In this document: positions 1 to 10,600 of the stretch, piece after piece
Layout of the letters: every line of letters starts with the position of its first letter
Numbering within the stretch: position 1 is the stretch's first letter
Assembly (NCBI GenBank): GCA_014706295.1
Contig: JACSVZ010000001.1
Coordinates: 80,536,237 to 80,600,236 of the forward strand
Origin: Lycocorax pyrrhopterus obiensis
Lineage: Eukaryota > Chordata > Aves > Passeriformes > Paradisaeidae
Direction: 5' to 3'
DNA length: 64,000 nucleotides
Notes under the pieces: generated by a model
What the model saw: only the letters and a program-made list of their open reading frames with translations
Database searches by the model: none
What the model was told of the DNA's origin: nothing
Program-made: the position numbers and the translations under genes

Positions 1-2385
1 CATTTGAGGAGCAACATGTGATTGACAGAGGAGGGAAACCAGCAATGAGACAAGCAAAACATACACTTGGGAATGGAAGAGGAATAAAAATGTTCAGAGC
101 TCTGCCTTAATTTCAGGAGGCTGTTCCTATTCAAAGTAGATGTAAGCATGAGCACCAGCACGACTCTGAACCTATGTTTTCTGGTTTCATTTTGGGCTAG
201 ACTTAGCAGTTCCGAGAATATTCTCTGTTTGTTCCTAGTTAACAATTTTAAATGTCTATCCATGCTTTCCCACAATTGCATGTTTTTTTGGGTTTTTTTC
301 CTAAATTTCAGTATCATTTTTCCATTTTGAATCCAACTTCGCTGTCTCCAATACTTGCTGTATTTCATGTAGTCTTTTTGTGCTTGCTTCAAATAAATCA
401 ATCATCTTTACACTACACAAAGTTATTTGGCAGCATTACAAATGCACCAAACATATTCACAATCCCATAATCTATGCTTTCTAGTTGCAATCATCTTTCT
501 GCCTTCTGCTCAAAAGCAAGATGGCCAATTTGCAGTCACAGGCATTCATGTGATCAGGATCTCGGGCCCATAGCAGGCCACAACTTGGGCATTCCTAGTG
601 CTCTGTGTTTTCCTGGACTGAGCTTCTCATAATCCAAAATATCTACAGCGTCTTTTACATCAACGGCAAATTCAAGGATGCAAATGCAGAATTTCCTTCT
701 CTAATGCATACAGCCAACCTGTGGGCTGATTAACTTCAAAATATGTTTTGACAAATAGAGAAAAATGCAAGTTCCAAATTTGGGACCATTTCTCATAGTT
801 ATCAAAAGAATATTATTAAAATATTGAGCATTCCTGAAATAAAGTCCAGTTTCAACTCCGTTGCAAAAATTAAACCCATGCAATTATAAAGACCTAATAT
901 CATTGAAAGAATTCAGAAAAGTATGTACTCCTTTAGAGAAAATTTTTCAATTAAAAGGGGGTCATAGCTTCTCAATGCTTCCTGAACACATTGAGCACCT
1001 TACTGCCAGCAGTGAGAAATCCCTGCAGCTCTTAAAGCACTCCTGAAAAACAGGCTTCAACTTTTTTATCTCAGATAATCTTTGAGGTGAGACTCTCAGG
1101 AACAGCTGCCATTGTGTCAAAATTAAGCTTAAGTACTTATCTCAAGATCATTAAAAAAAAAAAATCTGCAGAATGCAAAGAAGACATAGAAATTCTGGCC
1201 TTGGGTATTGTTTTTTAAATGACCACACTGAAGAAAATACATAATTATGCAAATAGTTAAACTGAGTTGGTTACACAAACCAAGCTGGTTACAGGCAAGT
1301 TATTAAAATAATGAGGGGTTTTTACGTATTAAAAACAGGCTTGGATCCTGAGTTATCTTTAGTTAAACACCACTTAAATCCACATTAAGTTACTATGTTC
1401 TCGTCAACAGATTTCAGATTGAGTCAGCTCTGTGGGCCCTACAAAAGGTTATTTACTCTCTTAAAACAAACACCATTTTATATGACTGCTCGATAGAAAG
1501 CTGTGTGAGCTTAATCAGACATAACTCACGTAAGAGTCACCAAACCACCTTGAACAAATGGTACCCAATATTTGTCAGAAAAAAATTTACACCAGTTTCC
1601 CCAACCTGGTGCTCAGTGCCACCTGGAAAATGAGCAAAAAAATGTTTCCCCCCTCAGGCAGGAGTAAGCAAGCAGTCAGTTCAAGCTGTACTTACAAAAG
1701 TTAAATGTGATAATGATACAACATCAATCATCTTAGGGCGAAAACCAAGGACTGTAGCTCTGACCCCATCCTGGCTGGGCAGGAATTTTCAGAAATGCTC
1801 TCTCAGTACTGTGCACCAAGCTGCTCAGAAGATGAGCAAAGAGAGAGCTAAGCCATCACTTGTGCAGCAATCAGCATTAACATAAGCTTAGGGAAAAGAG
1901 CTTTTGGCCCTTGGTCTTTTGTTGCTCAGTTGAAGACAACCATGAACAACCATGAAAAAAGCTGAAGCTAAAAAGGTATATGTAGCACTACATGCTGAAC
2001 ACCAAAATAAACATAGTCTCATTTTGAAATTTAAGGGGGGCAAAAAGAATCCAACCACATTCAAATTCTCTCTAGGTCAAGAGAAAGTCTGTTTTTTGAT
2101 TTTGTTTGAAATGACATTTTTCCAACACCCAACTTCAATAAAAGCACCTTTTCATATAGAAAATAACTCAGCACAGCCTCTCCTATGAAAATATTTTTCT
2201 CCTGGCAGAACCAGGTTTCATGCCTCACCTCAGATGGTCTGACTACTTTGAGAACAATCAGCCACTTCTATTTATTAAACAAACATGAAAAGACATTCAT
2301 TCTCTTTAAAAAGCAGTTTTCTACAGCCTTCATAACAGAGGCTACAGAATAAAAAACAGGGGTGTTTCGCACTACTTCCTTTAAT
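1..2385. other. Noncoding DNA, no gene recognised
   Basis: AT-rich sequence with frequent stops in all frames. The open frames are short (60-78 codons) and none resembles a known protein. I saw no CR1 or LTR blocks here. A minus-strand polyadenylation hexamer (TTTATT on the plus strand) lies at 2271-2276 and could belong to a long FUT4 transcript. In mammals PIWIL4 follows FUT4 on this side, but I recognised no PIWI or PAZ exon. Confidence 0.6.
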
Positions 2386-5300
2386 TTTATTGAGTGTCAA
2401 TCTATATAATTAATATAAAGTTACTTCATTCTATAAAGATCAAGACACCTTACAGTATAAAATTCCCTGAGATACAATATGCAATTTGAGGGATCACATA
2501 ATTCTCTATTCCATTTACATCATAATCAAAAAGTAATGGTAATTCTTCTCCTTATAAAACCCAGGAGATAATGATCTTCCTTTCTCTCCCTCCACCTCAG
2601 TATTTTAAGGCATGGAATAAAAACTTTTTCAAAATGTATTCAAGGAAACGTTTCTACATAAAATAGAAAATAACTTTCCCCAATTTTTACAGCTGGGTTG
2701 CATACATCATCTGCAATGCCTTGTGGAGTCTGGTACCCAATGTACAAACCAATTCACTCAGGCAAACTTTATACTTATCATTGAACTGGAGCTCTACAAA
2801 GTGCATTACAAAAGCTGGTCCTCTGCCTGTAACAGTACACTATTACCTCGTGGTGTGGATGAGCCAAAAATCAGAGATTTGTAGATATATTGTAATACTG
2901 ACTTCAGCGCTTCTAGGCCTGGGCTGAGTTTCTTCCCAAATGGAAAGTGACAAGTTTGCAACACCCATGTAAGAATGAAAAAAGGCTTCTCTTCTCCCAA
3001 TGCAAGTGCTCTGCAATAATTACTGCAAATCTGCAGTTTTCACCATACAGTTCTTGAAAATCCTCAATGCACAATTTACAAATACAGTGCAATTCTGATC
3101 ACTTTACACAAATATGATGCTTTAATCGCTTTGCAGCTCTTTTATGAATTTTACAAAAATATTTCATCAAAGATTTCAACTCTTTTTTTTTTAGAGAGGC
3201 TGAGAAAAAAAAAATTAACGTTTGGAATCTCTGGAAATTCCCGTGCTCCTGTAGCCTGATCTTCTGCCTGTGGCACTACTAATAATTACACAGAGGAACC
3301 GTGTGCCTGGAAACTTTCACAAAATGCTAAAAAAATTAGGAGGACTGAAAAAAATGCACTAGTTTCATCAGACTGGTAAAAAGTAGTGCAATCTTAAATA
3401 TTATTTCATCACTTTTAAGATTGGTTTTTTGTATACAGTTATACGAACTGTGATAAAAACTGAACAGAAAAAAGATATCATAAATTCAAAGGGAGAGAGA
3501 GAACCTATCATCCCAACACTTAGGTATTACTGTTAATGCTATACCTAAATTAGAGTTCTAAAAACATCAAACCCAGTGTTATGGGAATAGTAACCACTGG
3601 CAGAGAAACAGATGACCATGCCATGAAGAACACGTTTTTACTTTAAACAATCACTTTATACCTCTTGAAGTGAAAGTGCAGCATTGGGAACCATCCCTAC
3701 TACACCCTGCATTGCATAGATTGTTTTTGCTCCCTTCCCAATAAATATTCTACAGCAACTCTGGCACTGACAACAGAAAGGTTCATCAAGTACTTTCAGC
3801 CATCCCTCCTTGCACAAAAGCATTAGAGAATAGTTGCAGAAGCCTGCAAGATCTGAGCTGGTAAAACTGTGCAAATTATTAATGAACTTCATTATTGTTA
3901 GTTTTTTTCCAATAATCCTTGGTTCCATGCTTACCTAATCATGGGGAACATCTAACTAGAAATAAACCACAGTAAACTGCCAGCTCATACATCCTAAAAG
4001 CACTCATTCAACATCCCATACTGCTTAAATCAAATCTAATCCTTTCCTAACCTAAATATGACTCACAAATGTCAGTGAAGTCGCCTGTTCTGATGCCCAT
4101 CTTTTATTTGCAACTGACTTTCTTCTTTTCACACCTGTTCTGTGCCCATGATTTTATTCTGAATGAAGTCTCTGAGTAACTCCATGGATTATCCAGCTCC
4201 TTAAAAAGGAGCGGAATGAAAACCTTATTCATTTGGGCAGGTCTCTTGTAGGTTGTCATTTTTTTGCCACCAAACTTCATAGCTGCAAAAGACAGGGAGG
4301 CTCAGCTTGGCAAGGATGTGTAATTGTAACTGAAGTTTCTTTCTGGCTTTCACTGAGCAAGATAACATGTAACCAAAAGTTACTGCTAGGATGTCTCCAG
4401 CAAAATGTGAGAGTCTAAAAGGGAATAACTACTGTAAATATTCCTGACAGGCACTGGGCAAAGGAAGTTCTACCGTAACAACCTATTTATTGATTTAAAA
4501 ACTGAGCCAGAAAAAGACCTCAAAACCAAAGGAAAAGAAAATAGTAAATCCTTCCCTTTTTATATTCTTTCCTTACACAATCTGTATTTCACCAACAGTG
4601 TAGAACTTCCTCTCTACAGTAATTTTCTTTTTGAATGGGAGTGATTTGGCAGTTTGGGGGGTTTTTGGTAATCATTATTTTACAAACAACAAAACAACAT
4701 TCTGAGTAGTCTGTCCCCCAGCAGGATTTTTAAAAATGCATGCCATAAACCAAAACAGTTCCTATACAACAGCACTGTCTACTGATACTTGAGAAATAAG
4801 TTAGCCTTTCTGTATATATATTCAATACAGTAATGAAACCCCTGAAATTCTGAGCCTCTCCCTGCATTTTCCTGCAGGGCAATAATTTTGCAGAGAAAAA
4901 CATGCAGATACCTGTAAACATTTTCTAATTCCTGAATAAAGGGAGGGTGGAAGTGTTCCAGATTTTTTCCCTACAGTCTGTCTTTTCCCGTACTTAAAGT
5001 TCTTCTCTACTTTCATACAGGATAAACTTGCCTATGGTTTCAGCAGGTAGTAGCAGAAATACTCTACATCATGTAAGGTGTTTGTCCACTCAGATTCAGT
5101 CCTCTCTGTATGCTTTTTCCTAAATGGAACGATTATTTGGTTCAAACCATTATTAGCAGGCTGCTAATTTCAAGCATTGCTAAAAGGTGCTACTATATCA
5201 TTACATTCTTACATTCAACACTTGCGGCTCAGAACTTTTCTGTAAATAGCTTTCACACGCATAGAAATCAGTTAAAAACATTCATTTTTGTCTTAGTATC

Positions 5301-5720
5301 ACAGAAAACCAGCACTGATCACGTATCCTCTGCGAGCAGAGGAAAGTTTCACGGTCCAGGAAGTTGTCATAGCCGCCAAAATTGGTTTCAGCTGTACGGC
5401 TGAAGAACTTGGCATCGGATATTTATGTTGAGCTGTGCAGAACTTTAAAAGTTCTGTAACTGTACAACATTTGGAAATTCAACTTTGCTCTTTAGGAATC
5501 ATCTGGCATAATGTCTCTTTGTACTTTCATAATTTTCTCTTCAATAAAAATCTTCCTTTTGTAGGCTTTTCACAGCTTGTTTTCCTGTACCTCTCTCACT
5601 GATGCCAGTCTTCTGTGGCTAATGCCGACTACCTCGGCTACTGATCTTTGTGAGAGGCATCCTCCCCCACACCTTGAAGCCGGCGCAGGCTGTCCAGGCA
5701 AGCCTCACCTGCCAGGAACA
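2386..5720 (-). other. Possible FUT4 3' untranslated region
   Basis: This stretch lies directly downstream of the FUT4 stop codon on the minus strand and holds no recognisable coding exon. Minus-strand AATAAA hexamers (TTTATT on plus) occur at 4486-4491, 4153-4158, 4104-4109 and 2386-2391, so the 3'UTR could be about 1.2 kb or extend to about 3.3 kb. Mammalian FUT4 is also known for a long 3'UTR after a single coding exon. Which site is used cannot be decided from sequence alone. A 90-codon minus frame at 3656-3928 resembles nothing I know. Confidence 0.4.
4486..4491 (-). terminator. Candidate FUT4 polyadenylation signal (proximal)
   Basis: This is the first canonical AATAAA hexamer met downstream of the FUT4 stop codon on the minus strand (TTTATT on plus), about 1.2 kb from the stop. 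Others follow at 4153, 4104 and 2386. It is a candidate only. Confidence 0.3.
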
Positions 5721-6779
5721 TCAGCTTTCAAACCAGCTGGCCAGATTTCGAACAGTCTGGATTTGATTCCCAGCTGCCTTAACAGCCTCGCAGACCTTGC
5801 AGAAATGCTCATCCCAGAACGACGTGACGTGGACTTCGTACTTCTTCCTCCAGGCAAAGTACCGCCTGTAGTTGGGTTTGTTTTTATCGAGGAATTTCAG
5901 GTAGGTGGCCAGCCGCCGGGGGCTGGAGAAGTCGTCAACGTGGATGAAGGAATCGGGGGGGATGAAGCGCTCGTAGTTGGCCCTGCGGGGTCCGAGGACG
6001 ACGGGCACGGCGCTGGCGGAGAAGGCGTTTCTCCAGAGCTTCTCAGTGATGTAGTCGGTGTGCTGGGAGTTCTCGAAAGCCAGGTAGAACTTGTAGGCTG
6101 AGACGGTCTCCACCAGGCCGCCCTCGGCCAGCGCCAGCCCCCGTGCCCCGTACACGTCGATGGGCAGGTGCTCCTTCAGCTGGCGGTAGTAGCGCACCCG
6201 GGCGTGCTCCTCGTTCCAGTTGCTGATGACCCAGGCCACCAGCCGTGTCTTGCGGGGCAGGACGAAGGGCCGGGGCGCCGGCGGGACGTAGAGGTACCCG
6301 TAGGGCACGAACACGTCGGAGTCGCGGCGGTAGGACATGGTCCAGTTGAAGAGCCCGGCCAGCCCCCGCAGGCCGGGCGAGTGCGACGGCGACTCGAAGT
6401 TCATCCACACCCAGCGCTGCCGCGGGGGCCGCGGCGGGGACCCGCGGGGCAGCCCCTCGGCGCCGTGCCGCGCCAGGTCGCGGTGGTGGAACAGCACCGC
6501 CTGCGCCTCGCCGAACAGGCTGCGGTCGGCGCTGAGGCGGCAGCCGCTGATGTTGTAGCGCCGCCGGCAGTCGGGCAAGCGCCGCGGGCGGCCGAAGGGC
6601 TCCCACCACAGCAGCACGGTCACCGCCTCGCCGTCCGCCCGGGCCGGCTCGGGCAGCGCCGAGTACAGGGCGAGCGCGGCGGCGGCGCCCAGCAGCCCGG
6701 CCGCCAGCGCCCACCGCCGCCCGCGCAGCCGCCACCGCCGCCAGCAGCAGCTGGGGCAGCGCCGCGGGGCCGCGTCCAT
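5721..6779 (-). CDS. FUT4: Alpha-1,3-fucosyltransferase 4 (Lewis-x synthesising, Golgi)
   Basis: A 352-aa type II Golgi glycosyltransferase of the GT10 family, which transfers fucose from GDP-fucose to GlcNAc of N-acetyllactosamine to build Lewis-x type structures. It is encoded by one exon, as in mammals. A short basic Arg-rich cytosolic tail (to about residue 22) is followed by an Ala/Leu-rich membrane anchor (about 23-41) and the lumenal catalytic domain. Family marks are LLWWEPFG, the RWVWMNFESPSHSPGL block, FNWT, DVFVPYGYLY, the core FYLAFENSQHTDYITEKLWRN, VPVVLG, and the C-terminal NLASWFES, close to the human NLASWFER. NIS and NWT are candidate N-glycosylation sites. I chose the ATG at 6779 because it has a purine at -3 and G at +4 and gives a topology like the human short form. 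An in-frame ATG at 6941, also in strong context, would give 406 aa with a Gly/Arg/Pro-rich extension. The frame is very GC-rich, and the long open frames on the opposite strand are by-products. Confidence 0.95.
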   Translation of the reverse strand: MDAAPRRCPSCCWRRWRLRGRRWALAAGLLGAAAALALYSALPEPARADGEAVTVLLWWEPFGRPRRLPDCRRRYNISGCRLSADRSLFGEAQAVLFHHRDLARHGAEGLPRGSPPRPPRQRWVWMNFESPSHSPGLRGLAGLFNWTMSYRRDSDVFVPYGYLYVPPAPRPFVLPRKTRLVAWVISNWNEEHARVRYYRQLKEHLPIDVYGARGLALAEGGLVETVSAYKFYLAFENSQHTDYITEKLWRNAFSASAVPVVLGPRRANYERFIPPDSFIHVDDFSSPRRLATYLKFLDKNKPNYRRYFAWRKKYEVHVTSFWDEHFCKVCEAVKAAGNQIQTVRNLASWFES

Positions 6780-7302
6780 CCCCGCCGCCCGCTGCCGCCG
6801 CTCTGGCCCTCGCAGGGCACCGGCGGCGCCGGGGCCGGGCAGCGCATCCTGGGGCTGGGGCTGCTGCCGCCGCCGCCGCTCTGCCCCCACCCCCGGCCCC
6901 GGCGGCGGGGAGGTGCCGCCGCCACCCCCTCTCCCGGCCATGCCGGCCCGTCCTCCGCCCGCCGCCTCCCGGCCCGGGTGCCGCCCCCCGCCCCTGGGTG
7001 CCGCCTTGCCCCGCCCGCCGCGGCCGCTGCCGCTCCGCCCCGGGGAGAGCCGTGCTCGGGTGCCCGGCGGGGTTCCGCGGCCTCGCCACTCCCCGTGCGG
7101 CAGCACCGCCGCGGCGGCCGGGGAGCTGCAGGTGGCGGCGGCCCCGGGCCGCACTGTTCCTCATGCCCGACTCGGGGCCGCAGAGGGAGTTTGTGTCCCC
7201 GCAGTCGGGAGGGACCCCCTGTGAGAGCCCAGGCCCCAGCACGCACGGGAAGGGCTGTGGGGACGCTCACAAGGGGTCTCAGGGCGCCCGCGCCCTGGCA
7301 CC
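6780..7302 (-). promoter_or_regulatory. FUT4 CpG-island promoter and 5'UTR
   Basis: Extremely GC-rich, CpG-dense sequence continues from the FUT4 coding exon (GC-rich from about 5.88 kb) up to about 7.3 kb, where base composition falls abruptly at the LTR boundary. No TATA box is evident, as expected of an island promoter. The in-frame upstream ATG at 6941 lies inside it. The frame stays open further upstream but without another ATG, so a start beyond 6941 is unlikely. Confidence 0.7.
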
Positions 7303-7688
7303 TCTGGTGGGTTGACCCTGGCTTGGTGCCGGGTGTTTATCACAGCCGATTTGTCACTCCCTTCGTCAGCAAGGCAGAGGAGAGAAAATGTAACGAAAGG
7401 CTCTCTGGTCGACATAAGGACGGGGAGAGATAACTCACCAATTACCGTCACGGGCAAAACAAAACCGATTTGGGGAAATTAACTTAATTTATTGCCAATC
7501 AAATCAGAGTAGGGTGATGGGAAATTAAACCAAAACTGAAAAACACCTTCTCCCCACCCTTCCCTTCTTCCTAAGCTCAACTTCTCTCACAATTTCTCTG
7601 CCTCCTCCCTAACAGCGGCACAGGAGGATGGGGAATGGGGGCTGCGGTCAGTTAACATGCTGTCTCTGCTGCTTCTTCCTCCTCAGAT
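7303..7688 (-). mobile_element. Avian endogenous-retrovirus LTR fragment (3' part, minus orientation)
   Basis: Blocks here match my memory of an LTR family abundant in passerine genomes: a terminal segment ending near the plus-strand motif CTGGTGGGTTGACCCTGG, a central AT-rich block with TTAACTTAATTTATTGCC, and a pyrimidine-rich block around 7545-7690. Orientation is minus, and only the 3' portion is recognisable. There is no coding content. It abuts the FUT4 CpG island, so it was inserted or retained immediately upstream of the FUT4 promoter. Family assignment rests on recollection, not on a search. Confidence 0.6.
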
Positions 7689-10600
7689 CTGAATAAATCA
7701 CTTATTTAGGAAAAAAAAAAGAAGTGACAGCTGCCACAGTTGCTTTGAATTCCTGTCAAATTCAATCAGTTTCAAGCACCTCTAGGAGGATTAACCATTT
7801 GGAAAACTAAAGGAAAATAAATTTTGAAAGAGGATTCTTTTTGCTCCTTTACAGCTTTCTTAGAATCGTACATATTTACTTTAAAATCTCACAGTTATTT
7901 AAAAACTACAAAACCTTATGGTTACCAGAAAATCATTTTTTCCAGCTCTGCTTCACAGAGTTGCTGTGAAAAAGTACATCAAGTAGGCTCGAAACTTTTT
8001 TCCTAAGTAATTTGCTTCAGTGAACTGAGAGATTCTTGACTCACACAGTTCTAACAGTGTTTGTACAGAACTGGACGAGTTTCCAGCTCTGACATTGCAC
8101 ATGCTCATACCCAACAGCTGCAGAACCAAGGTCCTCTCATATATATGTACTGAAGGCAGCAGAGTTACACCAGGCATAAATTCTCACTGGCTGTTTGGAT
8201 TTCAGCACAGATTTTACATACCACATACGTCAAGGCCGTGTGACTTGACTCTGTATTAGTAAGAAAAGTGATTCAGGCCTGTTTACTCAAAAAAATAAAG
8301 CACAGTTGTGTGTGAGGGTGGTGTTAGGTTAGTAACTAAGTCATGTTCATCCATAAACCTATTGTGCACAGTCCTTCCACACTATGTACATAGTACTTCC
8401 ATAGTCCATGCTGCAAGCACTCATAAAGTATAAGAAATGCCAACAGCTGTGGTTGGAATTGGTATCTGGCTGCCTGTGCTTCACCGTATAGCGTTGGTTG
8501 GAAGGAATCTCCAAGGAACACTAGTCCACCCTAGTGGATGAGGTGAATCATTGCCGGCGCTAGAACCTCTCTTGATAAATAACACTGATTTTAGTGTTAT
8601 TTATCAAGAATAAGGGAATATGGGAAAGTTACTTTACTACAGTAGAAAACTGCAAAAAAAAAAAATACAGAAATGCAATTCTAAGGAAGATTAAAATCCT
8701 GTGAAGCTTTAAGCTGTACGTAAATTCAATCCAGAGCCCACCCGCTACACGGAACACTACATAAAATGAACACAACCTACAACTGTTAGTTATTTTGTTT
8801 ATTCAGACATTTTTTCAGATAATATGAGAAATCTGGGACTTGTGAAAGTGAGTGGGAGAGCTCAATTGACTTCTGTGGAATTCTGATTCACTCAATAAAT
8901 TTGATCGTATCAGCTGCAATGACAGCTCTTATTTTCCTTCAGGAGCTTTCAGCATTGATACATGACTTTAGAGGAGTCTTTATCTAGTCATATTTTCATT
9001 TCCATTGCTTGAAGATTTGCTGCTAAGCATTCCAAATCCAAAGCCTGACCAGTTGCATTGATGATGTAAGGCCTGATCCTGCCTATGGTAAGTCAACAAA
9101 AATGTTGGCATTAATTCAGCATTTATGAAACGTTTCATGACAACTTAACAAAGAAATCTTTATAAGCCAAATAGTGACAAATTTGAAAGACCAAAAAAGA
9201 AACCTTCCCTTGTGAGGATTCATAGCAAGAGTTGCCTAGTTACTTTTGATTTCTTGCAGTCTCACAGTGAAACTTGAGTGTGACTTTCATCCACACTGCA
9301 GTGGCATCCATGTTAAGACTATTGTTATACGGAGACAAATCTGTTGAATTATTTAGCATAAAATCAAAACACGTTTTCTGCATTCCTCAACACAACATCA
9401 GCTAAACATTCCTAAACACAACATCTACACTGCATCTTAAAAAAAGCTATTACTGAAATCCACAGTAAGTTGTGATTGTATATACAACATAGATATCCAG
9501 AATTATAATAATATTTGGTTTATTATGGCAAATAAGAATTTAATCATTTCAAGATGAGAGGACAGTAGCCTAAATTGTTTCTGTGAGTAATACTGTCACC
9601 TTAAATTAATTTTCATGTTACACCTGCCTCTGTGGAAACGAAATATATGTTTACATTTACATGTTGTATGTAGTCCACTAGTTCACAAATCTTTTTAGGA
9701 TTTATATCTAGAGCAAGATGAAATGTATATTTAAGACATGTTTTAGAATTTTTACAAATTACAGATCTGACTGTTTTGATACTGCTGTCTTCAGACCCTC
9801 ACAATACGAAAAATAACAGAAACACATTTTTAATTGGATATTCAACATAGTCACTACTGAAAGGAATGATAGATGTGCCTTCATCTACAAGTCTAGCAAC
9901 CTCCTAGAAACCTTGGTGTAGTAAATTTAAAAGCCAGATGTGATGTGTTGCTGTAGAGTGAGGGATACAGGGAGTGACCTCAGTGTCAGGACCAAGGTTG
10001 GAAGTCAGATGTCCTCAGATCTGCGTGTAGGTGGGATGTTTCTCTCCCCTTTTTAATGTCTCATTTCTTGTCTAGAGAATAAATACCAGCCTGGCAGTAA
10101 CCCATATAAACTTCAGTTTGCCTCATTTCTGCCATAATACACAGCATGTCCATGGCACAATCACATCAGCTACTCTGTGCTGGGAGGGTTTTGTCGAGCA
10201 GTTTTGTTCACTCTGACTCGGGAAAAACTCCATGGACATCACTAAAAAGTACAACACGATGAAGGTTGAGCAGTGTTGCCAGATGCCTGAAGACCTCCCA
10301 CAGGGAACACATCTAGTTTTGTCTGCTTTGGAGATAAACCAGCCCAAGAGATAGCCCCATGGACTGAGGACCACACAGAATTCTTGGCACTGTATATGCA
10401 ACTTGGGAGTGCTTTAACTGCTCCGTGGAAACCACAGCAAGTTCTCATGTTGCTGATAGCCAGGAATTTAAAATAAAACGCTGTGTGTTAGTAATGAAGC
10501 TGTTGCAAAATGAAAAATATTTTGCTTATTCAAAGGTTGAATATTTGCCATCTCTAACAGCAGGAAATATTTTCATCTCAAACTTCCCAACTGGCTTCCT

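Noticed and set aside
5577..7433. Long plus-strand open frames (174 and 421 codons) and other-frame minus-strand frames over FUT4
   Set aside because: They are antisense or shifted frames of a very GC-rich coding exon and island, with Pro/Arg/Ala-rich low-complexity translations. The FUT4 frame carries all family motifs.
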